NCBI GenBank assembly: GCA_947089135.1
Contig: CAMUJF010000017.1
Coordinates: forward strand, 1-59,781
DNA length: 59,781 nucleotides
Direction of reading: 5' to 3'
From: an uncultured Clostridia bacterium
GTDB lineage: Bacteria > Bacillota > Clostridia > Oscillospirales > Ruminococcaceae
In this document: positions 1-9,366 of the stretch, in pieces
Layout of the letters: each line of letters begins with the position of its first letter
Numbering within the stretch: position 1 is the first letter of the stretch
Position numbers and translations under genes: made by a program
The notes under the pieces: generated by a model
The model's database searches: none
What the model saw: the letters and a program-made list of their open reading frames with translations, nothing else
Told to the model about the DNA's origin: nothing

Positions 1-1767
1 AACAGAGCCTTTAAGCTCTTCCATGTAGCCCTGAAGATTGTACTTGAACATTTCCCTTGAAACGGACTTCTTGCCGTAATCGCCGTAGATAGCGGTCGTT
101 GTGCTTCCAAGAGAAATTGTGTCCAGACCGTACTTGCTGTAGCTCTTGCTCAGGTTTGTAAACATTTTAGCGTACTTTCTCGGACTGAGCAGGGACATTG
201 CCTTATAGAACTTGTTTTCCGTGCCGTGGGCAAGGTCGTATTCGATCTGTCTGGAGTAAGCGTTTGAAACTCTTATCGCCGTGTCGGTCATGGTAAAATA
301 GCCGCTTCCCGACTTAAAGGTAAGGTTGTCGACCTCTGGATATACCGTAATATTGTTGGACTTCGCATAATTCATAAGAGCGTCAAAATCGCTCTTTCCT
401 CCCAAAACGGAGGCAGGCTTTGCTTTGTCCGAGATCTTTTCCTTTATGTCTGCGGTAGTCCACTGGTTGTAGTTTACGACCATCTTGTCAACGCCAAGAC
501 CCTTGAGCTGTTCAAGAATGTTTTTCGCATCGCTGAAAGACGTGGTCTTGTGCTGCATGGTAACAGGGAAGCCGAGAACTGTCTCCTGCTTCAATGTTGC
601 GCCGTAAAAGTCCATATAGAGCGCGCTGCTGTCGGCAGCGGGAGATTTTTCAACGCCCTGTGCGGTCTTAAGGTAGTTTCTGTAAGCCGCTGCGATATCG
701 GCATAGTCTACGTCCGATTTGTCGCTGTTGGAAACGGGGTAGTACCGAACCTCTATCTCGGGAACGAGAATTCCGCGCTTTTCAAAAACCTTGAGGGGAT
801 TTGCCTCGCCGCCCATCAGGTACTCGTCGCTTGTTCTTATCTCGAAATCGAAATAGCAGGCGTTGTAGCTGGTCTTTTTCTGACCCGCAACATAAGCGTT
901 TATTGATGCGCAGGTATCACCCTTGTCAGCAACTACCATCATGCCGCTGTCGCCCTTTACGATACCGTACATAGGCAGATATACCTGTCTGTTCATTGTG
1001 GGCTTGGTGGTGTTGACAGCGGTGATATCTCTGCCGTATACCTTGCCCTTGTAGACTCTGTAGCCCGCCTTATTGTTGTTGAAGTTTATGACTGCGCCGC
1101 TTCCGTCAGGAATAACGAAGTAGCCGTCCTCCTCCATATCGGCAGCGCCGAAAGCGGACATAAACGCCATATTTGTAACGATCTTTGAAGCTGTTTTCTC
1201 GTCGATGTCCTTGGTTACCACGTTAAGGCTCATATAGTCGTCGTGAAGAGTATAGACAACGGGTATAGTTATCTCCGCCTGGGAGAATTCATAAGAGACC
1301 TCCAGACCCGTAGCGGTAGCTTTCATCTTGGCTGTGCTCTTAGCCTTGCTGTGGCTCTGGGTGGTACGTCTTGCCGCAGGCTCGCCGAAAATGAGCGTCA
1401 TACCGGATTTAAGCTCCTGCTTCTGAGCGGCCTTACCCGCCGATGCGTCGGCGTTTATGGGGTTTGACCACCATATCTCTCCGGTATTCTTATCCACCAG
1501 CGCAAGGGTGATCTCCTTGTCGTTGTACCAAAGAGCCAACTTGTCGTTTTCCACCGCAAGCTTCATTTCAGCCATTGCCTGTTCATCGGTGATGAGAGGT
1601 TCATCCTCGTCCATGGCGTAATCGTCCTCGTCTGCGGGAGCGTCGCTGTCGGAGGAGCTTTCCTCAGCCGCGGGTTCGCTGTCCGAGCTTGCGGGGATAG
1701 CGCACAAAGGGATCATCATAGCCAGACAGCAAAGACAGGCAATAAGCTTCTTTATCCTTTTCTGCAT
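1..1767 (-). CDS. DUF5696-like secreted protein, partial (3' end outside window)
   Basis: About 589 N-terminal residues are visible; the C-terminus lies beyond the left edge. The start is the ATG at 1767, with a weak GTGGTGA-type ribosome site. The protein opens with a basic, hydrophobic signal peptide ending near PASS, followed by an acidic serine/aspartate-rich linker to about residue 55, so it should be exported. The rest looks globular and rich in beta strands, with an EIWWSNP motif early on. I recognise the overall pattern as the DUF5696 family, which is often found beside sugar ABC transporters in Clostridia; the family name is from memory. It is the last visible gene of the minus-strand transport operon, 29 bases after the Yip1-like gene. 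A role in handling the transported glycan is inference from context only. Confidence 0.65.
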   Translation of the reverse strand, partial: MQKRIKKLIACLCCLAMMIPLCAIPASSDSEPAAEESSSDSDAPADEDDYAMDEDEPLITDEQAMAEMKLAVENDKLALWYNDKEITLALVDKNTGEIWWSNPINADASAGKAAQKQELKSGMTLIFGEPAARRTTQSHSKAKSTAKMKATATGLEVSYEFSQAEITIPVVYTLHDDYMSLNVVTKDIDEKTASKIVTNMAFMSAFGAADMEEDGYFVIPDGSGAVINFNNNKAGYRVYKGKVYGRDITAVNTTKPTMNRQVYLPMYGIVKGDSGMMVVADKGDTCASINAYVAGQKKTSYNACYFDFEIRTSDEYLMGGEANPLKVFEKRGILVPEIEVRYYPVSNSDKSDVDYADIAAAYRNYLKTAQGVEKSPAADSSALYMDFYGATLKQETVLGFPVTMQHKTTSFSDAKNILEQLKGLGVDKMVVNYNQWTTADIKEKISDKAKPASVLGGKSDFDALMNYAKSNNITVYPEVDNLTFKSGSGYFTMTDTAIRVSNAYSRQIEYDLAHGTENKFYKAMSLLSPRKYAKMFTNLSKSYSKYGLDTISLGSTTTAIYGDYGKKSVSREMFKYNLQGYMEELKGSV

Positions 1768-1796
1768 TCGTTATTTCACCACTTTTCGTATTTTAG

Positions 1797-2435
1797 TTAA
1801 ACTCTGAATCTGTAGGAAAGCTCCGTATAGATCGACAGAATGAAGATCAGTACCTGCTGGAACAGCGTAAGAAGCAGAACGAGCAGGAACAGGATCGCAA
1901 CCATTGCGACCAGCGTAAGGAGCATCAGAGCGATAGTTTTTCCGAAGCTGAACTGGTGCACCGCCTTGATACCGGAGATCAGGAGAACGAAGCTCCAGCA
2001 TGTTCCGATGACCTCAACGGACTGAATGAAAACATATTCGTCCTTGATAAGGAAGTGAGACATTACCGTACCGATAAGATATCCGGTAATGTAAGGTATC
2101 AGCGCGTAGGCGGAGTTGACGAAAATGTTTTTCATCGTTCCCTCGCCGTCGAAAAGAGTACACATCGCCCAGTTGGCAACGACCCATGTTCCGAACAGGA
2201 TAAAGCTTCGGAACAAATAGGGTACGATGTTGAAGATCTTGTCGTAATCAGAGTAATACTGGAAGCCGTAAAGTCTGCTGTAGGCTATCTGCTGAACGAA
2301 CAGCAGGCAGACGACCGCAAACGCGATGCCCATTGAGCCCTGCTTTTTCCAGCGGAGATCCTCAAAGCCCTCAAAGGGGTGCATAATCACGTGTTTAACA
2401 AATTGTCCTTTTGTCAGATCCAGCATATCACACAC
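1797..2435 (-). CDS. Yip1-like integral membrane protein
   Basis: This 212-residue protein has a short soluble N-terminus (KGQFVKHVIMHPFEGFEDLRW) followed by five or six hydrophobic segments, the layout of bacterial Yip1 (PF04893) proteins. The N-terminal HPFEGFEDLRWKK stretch is typical of members found with clostridial sugar transporters. Its start overlaps the end of the upstream NHL/TPR gene by 8 bases, so the two are probably translationally coupled. The function of bacterial Yip1 proteins is not established. In this operon it may assemble with the neighbouring membrane proteins, which is inference. Confidence 0.7.
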   Translation of the reverse strand: MCDMLDLTKGQFVKHVIMHPFEGFEDLRWKKQGSMGIAFAVVCLLFVQQIAYSRLYGFQYYSDYDKIFNIVPYLFRSFILFGTWVVANWAMCTLFDGEGTMKNIFVNSAYALIPYITGYLIGTVMSHFLIKDEYVFIQSVEVIGTCWSFVLLISGIKAVHQFSFGKTIALMLLTLVAMVAILFLLVLLLTLFQQVLIFILSIYTELSYRFRV

Positions 2436-3924
2436 CGCCCTTTCTGTTCTTTTCCCACGGATAAACGATCTTGCCGCGTCTTCTCATTCTCCTGTAGACC
2501 GATATCAGCACTATAAGCAGGATTATCACGATTATGGCGGCGACGTAGTTATCTTTCAGCCACTGGTCGCGGTAGCCCTCAAAGGCTCTGTTGTAACGTC
2601 CGCGGCTTATGGATATCTCAAAGTACTCCATAGCGTCCTTGTACTCATACTTGTTGTAAAGCGCGTTGCCTATGCCGATGTAAGCTCTGCGGTAGTTTCC
2701 GTCGTACTTGAGAACGTTCTGCCAGGGCACGAGAGATTCCTCGTAAAGACCGTCGTTGTAGAGGTTAGCCGCTTCGGTAACGATCTCGCCGAAAACAGTC
2801 CGTGTAAAAATGGTGATATTGTTTTTTCTTGAATCGAGAACATAGAGATGATTGTCATGGCTCTCGACAGCGGCAGCCGAAAGGAACGTGCCGAGCTGGT
2901 CGCCGGAGCCGCCCATGATGAACAGCAGCCAACATTCCTTGTCGTACTGGAAAATACGTCCGTGCTGGAAGTCCAAAATATTCAGCTCGCCGTTTGGACC
3001 CAAGTCTATATCGGTAAGGCTGGACTTCTTTGAGTAGATCGAGTAGTATGCGGGGGGTATGTCGCCGAAGGTCATATCCGCCGCGCCCAGCGAGTCAAGA
3101 ATGTTGTCGCCTCTGGGGTTAAGCTTTTTAACCAGGTCGGTATCGACCTCCTGAGAGTCCGTAACGGTAAATATGAAGCCGTCGTCGTCGATATCGAAGT
3201 TTGAGAAGCCGATAGGAGTCTGTTTTGCACGTCTGTCTTTCTGTGCCTGTGTACCTATCAGGTTCCAGAAAGCGTTTGCAAGAACTTCCGCCGTAGCCTC
3301 AACGCGGTTCGCTCCGTAGAAGCCGAGGAACTCGCCGTCGCTGTTGAACATTACCGCGCCCTTTGTCTGCGACTTAACGACCACATAAACGTTGCCCGCT
3401 TTGTCCACCAGTACCTTAGAGGGGTTATAGGTAAGATTCTGGTCGTAAAGCTCGCTGTCGGGCTTTGTGAAAAGCCTGTCAACGTTTCCGTCGGTATCGC
3501 ATTTGATAACGCGGTCGTTTTCGGTATCGCAGATATAGATGTTGCCGGTGTACTGGTCAACAAAAACTCCCGTTGGTTTTTTCAGGGTGAGAGTCTCTCC
3601 GTTATAGGAGAACTCTTTCATTTCCTTTTTAAAATTAAAATCAAGGTCTGTAATAACTATCCTGTTGTTGCCCTTATCCGCTATGTACATAAGGTCGTCG
3701 TGGGAAATAAACATATCCGCAGGTTCGAAGAGATTTCCGCAGCCTATAGATTCTCCGTCGACGTATTTTTCGGCGGTATAACCCGCCTGGGAAGCGACCG
3801 CGTCGCCCCACCTGTCATAGCTGTAAGGGTCATATGTTTCCAAAGCGGAAACATTCACTGTCATTGCCGAAGCGGCTATAGCCGCCGCCGAGAGCAGTGA
3901 AAGAAGCTTTTTAAAGCTCGACAT
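2428..3924 (-). CDS. NHL-repeat/TPR membrane-anchored extracytoplasmic protein
   Basis: The 498-residue protein begins with a signal peptide (about residues 1-28, ending VSALE). A beta-propeller-like region with NHL-type repeats follows to about residue 380: the motifs GNNRIVITD, TGNIYICDTENDRVIK and AGNVYVVVKS recur. A TPR-like helical stretch follows (LYNDGLYEESLVPWQNVLKYD, IGIGNALYNKYEYKDAMEYFE). Near the C-terminus there is one transmembrane helix (VAAIIVIILLIVLISVY) and a basic tail. It should therefore sit outside the cell, tethered by its C-terminus. It lies between the permease genes and the Yip1-like gene in one operon. Propellers usually bind partners or ligands; a scaffold role at the transporter is inference. 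Confidence 0.75.
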   Translation of the reverse strand: MSSFKKLLSLLSAAAIAASAMTVNVSALETYDPYSYDRWGDAVASQAGYTAEKYVDGESIGCGNLFEPADMFISHDDLMYIADKGNNRIVITDLDFNFKKEMKEFSYNGETLTLKKPTGVFVDQYTGNIYICDTENDRVIKCDTDGNVDRLFTKPDSELYDQNLTYNPSKVLVDKAGNVYVVVKSQTKGAVMFNSDGEFLGFYGANRVEATAEVLANAFWNLIGTQAQKDRRAKQTPIGFSNFDIDDDGFIFTVTDSQEVDTDLVKKLNPRGDNILDSLGAADMTFGDIPPAYYSIYSKKSSLTDIDLGPNGELNILDFQHGRIFQYDKECWLLFIMGGSGDQLGTFLSAAAVESHDNHLYVLDSRKNNITIFTRTVFGEIVTEAANLYNDGLYEESLVPWQNVLKYDGNYRRAYIGIGNALYNKYEYKDAMEYFEISISRGRYNRAFEGYRDQWLKDNYVAAIIVIILLIVLISVYRRMRRRGKIVYPWEKNRKGGV

Positions 3925-3956
3925 ATTATCCCTCCATTAATAAATTTATACGCGTA

Positions 3957-4928
3957 TTAGTCCTTCATACCTGCGTGAGCCATCGTTTCCATAACGTTGC
4001 TCTGCGCGGCGATGAATATTGCCAGCGGCGGGATCATCAATACTACCGCGGACGCCGCAATAGCGCCTTGTCTCGCCATACCTGCTGCGGCGATCTGCTG
4101 AACGACGGTAGGTATTGTTTTCAGCGCCTCATCGTAAACCAGCGAGCCGCCGTTGGAGTTCCATGCCGCCTGGAACTGGAAGATGATAATAGTCATAAGC
4201 GCGGGCTTTGAGTTCGGCATAACGATTCCCCAGCATATACGCATAAGGCTCGCGCCGTCAACCTTAGCCGCCTCGATCATAGCGTCGGGAATCTGACCAA
4301 CACTCTGGATCATAAGGTAAAGTCCCATTGTGGAGGCGATAAGCGGGAAGATCAGAGCCGAGTAGGTGTTGATCATGCCCAGATTAGCCATAACAATGTA
4401 CTGCATTATGTAGGTTACCTGGCTGTTGAACAGCAGGGCGATAACAATTATCTTGTTGATAGCCTTGCAGCCGGGAAACCTGCACTTTGCAAGGATAAAG
4501 CCCGCCATACAGGCGAAAACAACGTGAAAGAGAGTAGCGGCAACAGTAACGAAGATACTGTTGAAAACGTTTCTCGAAAAGGGAACCCACGAATTGTTTG
4601 CGACAACGAACAGATCCTTGAAGTTGTCGAAGGTGGGATCCATCGCATAAAGACGCGGCGGCATAATGAAGATTTCATTTACCGGCTTCAGCGAGGTAAC
4701 GATCGCGATATAGATAGGCGCCAGCATGAACAATCCCAGTACCGTCAGGAACAGGAAAATTCCTATATCATTTTTCCAGCTCTTGCCTACCTGCTTGTTG
4801 GAGCCCTTTGAACGCTCCATTTTGCGGTGTTCCTTTTCCCGCCTTTTTCTCAGAGCCTCCAGCGCGGCGGCGTTCTCAGCCTCTATCTGCGCCTGTATCT
4901 GAGACGGTTTAAGTTCTTTTTTAGCCAT
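3957..4928 (-). CDS. Carbohydrate ABC transporter permease (MalG-type)
   Basis: The 323-residue inner-membrane component has six predicted transmembrane helices. The cytoplasmic EAA loop EAAKVDGASLMRICWGIVMP, where the ATPase docks, is clear. The sequence fits the MalG/UgpE class of binding-protein-dependent sugar permeases. The N-terminus carries an unusual charged, coiled-coil-like extension of about 48 residues (LKPSQIQAQIEAENAAALEA, then Lys/Arg-rich) before the first membrane helix. It pairs with the permease encoded 20 bases upstream and with the giant binding protein. No ATPase is encoded in the visible operon, so a shared MsmK-type ATPase is likely (inference). Confidence 0.9.
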   Translation of the reverse strand: MAKKELKPSQIQAQIEAENAAALEALRKRREKEHRKMERSKGSNKQVGKSWKNDIGIFLFLTVLGLFMLAPIYIAIVTSLKPVNEIFIMPPRLYAMDPTFDNFKDLFVVANNSWVPFSRNVFNSIFVTVAATLFHVVFACMAGFILAKCRFPGCKAINKIIVIALLFNSQVTYIMQYIVMANLGMINTYSALIFPLIASTMGLYLMIQSVGQIPDAMIEAAKVDGASLMRICWGIVMPNSKPALMTIIIFQFQAAWNSNGGSLVYDEALKTIPTVVQQIAAAGMARQGAIAASAVVLMIPPLAIFIAAQSNVMETMAHAGMKD

Positions 4929-4948
4929 ATGTGATCCTCACCTCATTT

Positions 4949-5929
4949 CTAATTCATGTATTTGCCCAGTACCTTGGATATGAGCTGGTTACACAGCAGC
5001 ATCGCCAGGAACAGCACAAAGCATATTGCCGAAGCGTAGCCCATTTCGTAACGGATCCAGCCGTAGTCAAAGGCGTGGGTCATAATAGTGTGAGCCTTAT
5101 AGTCCGTGGAGGGGAAGCCCGCAAGGCTTCTGCCCACGAGATCGACTGTGAATGAAGAAACGATCTGCATTACAGCGGCGAACATAAGCTGAGGTCCCAT
5201 AGAGGGGATCGTTATGTAGATGAGCTCCTGCCATCTGTTGCTTATGCCCTCGATAGCTCCCGCCTCGTACATGGCCTTGTCGATGCCCTGGAAGCCGGCT
5301 CTCATCGCAAGGAAGCCTGCGCCCATGGATACCCACAACTGAACTACGATAACGCAGCCCAGCAGGTAATTCGCGTCGGTAAGCCACTGTATAGCCGCCG
5401 TGGTAAAGCCCAGCTCGTTAAGTACCGCGTTGAGATAACCGTAAGCGTCGCCCGAAAAGATGAGCTGCCATACAAAGTAGATATTTCCCGCCATAGACGG
5501 AGCGTAGAAGATAAGCGTAAATATGGTTTTGAGTACGGGGTGAAGCTCGTTTATAAGCCACGCCAGAAAGAAGCTGAGCGCGTAGCTGAGCGGACCCGTA
5601 AAGATAGCGAAGATGAGCGTGGTCCTTATGGAACCGATGAAAACGTCGTCTTCGAGGAACATGGTGTAGAAATTCTGCAAACCGACAAATTTCGGCGGAA
5701 AGTGCGCCATGTCAAAGTCGGTAAAACCGATAGGAAGCGCCATGACTACAGGAATTACCGTGAAAAACAGGAAGAAAATCATAAACGGAAGAAGCATGAG
5801 GTAGCACATCGAATTACGCTTCATCTCGTGCCGTGTGTACGCCCACTTTTCCTTAAAGGACATCTTGCGCTCGTTAGGCAGCAAAATTTCCTTTTTTTGA
5901 GTTTCAGCAGCCAAAGGTAAACCCTCCAT
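4949..5929 (-). CDS. Sugar ABC transporter permease (MalF/UgpA-type)
   Basis: The 326-residue permease has a charged N-terminal segment followed by six predicted membrane helices. Its EAA loop reads EAGAIEGISNRWQELIYITI. It belongs to the UgpA/MalF side of the heterodimer and partners the MalG-type permease encoded immediately downstream. Its start lies 2 bases from the end of the binding-protein gene, so binding protein and permease are probably co-translated. The substrate cannot be read from the sequence; the CBM-like domains of the binding protein argue for an oligo- or polysaccharide fragment. Confidence 0.9.
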   Translation of the reverse strand: MEGLPLAAETQKKEILLPNERKMSFKEKWAYTRHEMKRNSMCYLMLLPFMIFFLFFTVIPVVMALPIGFTDFDMAHFPPKFVGLQNFYTMFLEDDVFIGSIRTTLIFAIFTGPLSYALSFFLAWLINELHPVLKTIFTLIFYAPSMAGNIYFVWQLIFSGDAYGYLNAVLNELGFTTAAIQWLTDANYLLGCVIVVQLWVSMGAGFLAMRAGFQGIDKAMYEAGAIEGISNRWQELIYITIPSMGPQLMFAAVMQIVSSFTVDLVGRSLAGFPSTDYKAHTIMTHAFDYGWIRYEMGYASAICFVLFLAMLLCNQLISKVLGKYMN

Positions 5930-5931
5930 TC

Positions 5932-8856
5932 TTATTCATCATCAAGACCGAGATTCTCTCGTTTTCTTGTAATTTCTCTGTTGATGTCAATGTTGTACCA
6001 GCGCAGCGTCTCACGGGCGTTCTCCTTATCGTTTACGACCGCTCTGAACGCGTTCATGATACTTCTTGTAACAACGTATGCGGATGGAACGATAGGTATT
6101 TCCTCAAGCTCATCCAGCTGGGCGAGTATCTTCTCAAGATCCTTATTGGACCAGTTGAGCTGCTTGAGAGCCTCAACGTTTGCCGGAGCAAATCGTCCGA
6201 GGGGACCCATAACGCCCTCTACGTTCTGACCGTATTCAACCATGGTATCAGTGTCGGTAAACCACTTGATGAATTCCCATGCCGCATCCTTATCCTTGCA
6301 GTTTGAAAGAATGATTGCACCTGAGCCGTTTGAGTTTGCAGCGTGTGAAACCGTACCGTCAGCTCTGCGTGTTCCGGGAACGGAGCAGAAGTCCCACAAA
6401 CCCTTTATTTCGGGAGCCGCAACGTTAAGCTGATTGTAGAATCCGCAGTAGTTCTGTATAACGATAGGAGCTTCGCCTGTTCTGAAACGTGTGAACGCAT
6501 CGTATGTCTGGTCAAACTTGTAAACATTGTAGAAGTCCGTCCAAGTAGCAAATGCGTCTACAGCCGTCTGTGTATCAAAGTTTGTAGCAGTCTGAGCGTC
6601 GTTGTAGTAGTTCGTACCCGACTGGAGCATAAGCAAAGCAAAAGTATGACCCATTTCTGTTGCGGGAGAAACCGATACCGCAGCGGCATTCGCTCCTGTA
6701 GAGGTCACTACACCGGGAAGGATAAGACCGGGCTGCATATACTTTCTCTGAATAGCGGGAAGCATATCAATAAGATCGTCCCAAGTCTCCGGAGGCTCCG
6801 TAATGCCTATCTGTGCCAGCATATCTTTACGGTAGAACATCATCGGGAAGTTTCTGTCTATGGGTATCGCATATGTTTCGCCGTCATACTGATAGTTTAC
6901 CATAGCTGTTCTCTGGAATCTGGTCTTTACCTCGTCAAAGCCTGCCATATCGTCCATAGGTGTGATAAGACCTCTTACCGCCAGGTTTACGGGGAACTCG
7001 CCGCCTGTAAAGAGCGAAGCGTCGGGACCCTTTCCTGCCAGAACGGCTTCCATTATACCGCCCTGTACCAGGTTAATGGACACCTGAGTGCTGTGGTTTG
7101 TATTGAAGTCGGAGTCTGTCATCTGCTTAATAACATTTGCCTGGTCACGTCCGAGACCTACCCAAACGTTAATGGATTCGCCGCTTACGTCGGAAAGCTT
7201 TGTATAGTCCTCAAAGAAAGAATTTATAAAGCCTTTGAAGCCGAAAGAGAAGCTTTTTCCGAAGTGGGATTTTACAGAAGTAAAGTCCTTATCGGCAGGA
7301 GCAAGTTCAATAAAGTCGATTTCAAGGGGCTGCTCCCTGTACTGTCTCATCCAAGATGAAACAGAAGCAACGTTATCCTTAATTGAGCTGTTAGAGATCA
7401 TGCTGGGTATCTTGTCGGGCTTGTCAACGCCTCTTTCAAGAACGGTAGCCAGTCTTTCAAGAGCGGCAGCTTCGGTACCTGCATTACCTGCAAGCTTTTC
7501 AATATTTTTCTCCTCCGCAAGAAGCTGAATGGAAAGGTTTTCAAAAACTTCGAGAAGCTCAGGGATCTCCTTGTGAACATAGTAATCGGTGTACTTGTCG
7601 GGGGAGGGACCTGTGATCATAAGTATCTGCATATAGTACTGGTTTGCTGTAAAAACAATGCTGTCAAGACGGCGCATCGACTCGCCTATCTCACCGGGGA
7701 TTACTTCCAGTGAAAGCTCGTGTTTACCGGGTTCAAGGTAAACATAAGCGGGATCGCCGTTCTCGTCCTGAGGAACGACCATGAGCCAGTCGTCGTCGTA
7801 CTGGAACTTGATCTGCTCAAAGCATTCGTTGGGAACCTTGCCGTCCACATAAAGGCGGCGGTTGCTGTAAAGACCGCGAAGCTCGTTCTGACGTGCTTTT
7901 ATTCCCACCTTATAGTAGCCTGCGGTATCAACGTTCATTTCCCAGGTAATAGCCTGACCGGCAGTATCCCAGGTTCCGTCTCCCACAGTATTGTAACGCT
8001 GCTTTGAGGGGTGAGAGGGTTCAACCAGATAGGAGCCTCTGTCATATGTCGGGAAAAGCGTCTGTGAATTTGTGTAAGCATACTTTTCGCCCTGAAGCTT
8101 GATGACCTCGGCGCCGCTGTTCGCCGCAAGCTCAGAATCGGAAGGCTTGACATACTTGTCATAGCCGCTCAGATTGCATAATTTTATGTATTCGATAGCA
8201 ACCGAAGCACGCTCGGATTCAAGAGAAATGGTATGCTGACCCGCCTCTAAGTTAAAATAGAGAGGTTCGTTGAACAGACCGTCCACATCGGTGAGCATGG
8301 TAGTCACCCATCTGGGGGACTGCACCTGGGGAGGACGGATCTCGTTATCCTTTGAATCCGTAGTGATGGGGTAAGCGTTTGTCCAAATATGGGGAAGTGC
8401 AGCACGGGTCGCGGTATCGTAAGGCGACTCGCCGTCCAGCAGGACTGAAAATTCCGTAGTAGTCGCTCCGCCATCAAGTGGATAATAGCTTACCTCCATT
8501 TGATATGCGCCCGACTGGGGGACATCAACGGTGAAATCGACTCTGCCCTCCTCATTGGACCAAACAAGAACATTTTCCCTGCCCTCAAAGGAAGCAAGTT
8601 CCGCTTCGGCTTCGCTGCTTTTACCCGAATAGGAAAGCACGGCTTCGGCGTCGGGACGAGTCACACCCTCTATCTCGTCGTAATATTCACTGTAGGTTTT
8701 CTGCCTGACATAAGCGGGAGCGGATGCTTCCGTACTTACCGCAGTATCCGCCGCTTCATCGTCCGCCGAAGCGGGGAAGCAGGATAAAACAGGAACACAA
8801 ACGAGAACTGCGACTGCCGCGGATAAAATTCTCTTTAAATTCGTTTTCCTTGACAA
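5932..8856 (-). CDS. Giant extracellular solute-binding protein with two beta-sandwich-like domains
   Basis: At about 974 residues this is roughly twice the usual length of a sugar-binding protein. A TTG at 8856 has AAAGGTGG eight bases upstream and is the preferred start; a GTG at 8868 would overlap that site. The signal peptide ends in LSC or ASA, so either lipoprotein or ordinary cleavage is possible. Two related beta-rich segments follow (about residues 70-235 and 250-410), each with a 'G.Y.....' strand and an 'EPLYFNLEAGQHTISLE' / 'AYVYLEPGKHELSLE' motif, resembling CBM6/35-like sandwiches. A helical linker leads to a type 1 solute-binding fold from about 510 (WVGLGRDQANVIKQMTD, FPVNLAVRGLITPMDDM, WDDLIDMLPAIQ). 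It is the first gene of the operon behind the promoter at 9048-9076. Confidence 0.85.
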   Translation of the reverse strand: MSRKTNLKRILSAAVAVLVCVPVLSCFPASADDEAADTAVSTEASAPAYVRQKTYSEYYDEIEGVTRPDAEAVLSYSGKSSEAEAELASFEGRENVLVWSNEEGRVDFTVDVPQSGAYQMEVSYYPLDGGATTTEFSVLLDGESPYDTATRAALPHIWTNAYPITTDSKDNEIRPPQVQSPRWVTTMLTDVDGLFNEPLYFNLEAGQHTISLESERASVAIEYIKLCNLSGYDKYVKPSDSELAANSGAEVIKLQGEKYAYTNSQTLFPTYDRGSYLVEPSHPSKQRYNTVGDGTWDTAGQAITWEMNVDTAGYYKVGIKARQNELRGLYSNRRLYVDGKVPNECFEQIKFQYDDDWLMVVPQDENGDPAYVYLEPGKHELSLEVIPGEIGESMRRLDSIVFTANQYYMQILMITGPSPDKYTDYYVHKEIPELLEVFENLSIQLLAEEKNIEKLAGNAGTEAAALERLATVLERGVDKPDKIPSMISNSSIKDNVASVSSWMRQYREQPLEIDFIELAPADKDFTSVKSHFGKSFSFGFKGFINSFFEDYTKLSDVSGESINVWVGLGRDQANVIKQMTDSDFNTNHSTQVSINLVQGGIMEAVLAGKGPDASLFTGGEFPVNLAVRGLITPMDDMAGFDEVKTRFQRTAMVNYQYDGETYAIPIDRNFPMMFYRKDMLAQIGITEPPETWDDLIDMLPAIQRKYMQPGLILPGVVTSTGANAAAVSVSPATEMGHTFALLMLQSGTNYYNDAQTATNFDTQTAVDAFATWTDFYNVYKFDQTYDAFTRFRTGEAPIVIQNYCGFYNQLNVAAPEIKGLWDFCSVPGTRRADGTVSHAANSNGSGAIILSNCKDKDAAWEFIKWFTDTDTMVEYGQNVEGVMGPLGRFAPANVEALKQLNWSNKDLEKILAQLDELEEIPIVPSAYVVTRSIMNAFRAVVNDKENARETLRWYNIDINREITRKRENLGLDDE

Positions 8857-9047
8857 CAGATAGACCACCTTTCATGATAACTATGCTCCGTCAAAGCGGA
8901 ACACTCAAAAATCCGCGGTTAAGACCGTGTGCGGAAGCGTATCAGCGGAGCTCCGCAGCCGACGGCAAACTATCTTTGTGTATTTATCGTGATAATTACA
9001 CAAAAAAACTGCGACGGATTGAAAAAATTATATAGAGTTGCATAATT

Positions 9048-9076
9048 ATTATAACAATTTGACTAACAAATGTCAA
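9048..9076 (-). promoter_or_regulatory. Sigma-A promoter of the sugar-transport operon
   Basis: Reading the minus strand, TTGACA (9071-9076) and TATAAT (9048-9053) are separated by exactly 17 bases, a perfect consensus. Transcription would begin near 9041, leaving a leader of about 180 bases before the binding-protein gene. That leader contains short inverted repeats such as GCGGAGCTCCGC near 8953. No catabolite-response site was recognised with confidence. Confidence 0.85.
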
Positions 9077-9222
9077 GGGCTTCTTTGTAATTTTGTTCAA
9101 AAAATATAATTTGTTCAAAAATTCACAAACAGTGTTTTGATCCTAATTCACTTCCAATGTGTTTATGCCTTGCGCAAAAATTTTTGTACACAATCAGGTC
9201 ATAAATCAGCATAAAACAAAAA

Positions 9223-9248
9223 GCCGGAGCTCCAAAAGGAGCTCCGGC
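9223..9248 (-). terminator. Intrinsic terminator of the surface-protein gene
   Basis: A perfect 11-bp stem (GCCGGAGCTCC with its complement) closes a 4-base AAAA loop. On the minus strand the stem is followed by TTTTTGTTTT. It lies about 120 bases after the stop codon of the surface-protein gene and insulates the transport operon promoter downstream of it. Confidence 0.85.
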
Positions 9249-9257
9249 AAAAATGAA

Positions 9258-9286
9258 GCGCTGCCCGTTCTGCATACGGACAGCGC
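9258..9286 (-). terminator. Second hairpin beside the surface-protein terminator
   Basis: GCGCTG (9258-9263) pairs with CAGCGC (9281-9286), with extra CCG/CGG pairing inside. It sits directly upstream of the main terminator in the direction of transcription. It has no T-tract of its own, so it may stabilise the mRNA 3' end rather than terminate. Confidence 0.45.
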
Positions 9287-9366
9287 CATTGATGTTAGAA
9301 TAACGTTAAATTACATACAGTAACCGTTTGTTATACTTTCATGATTTGCTGATAATCAGCAGGCAA

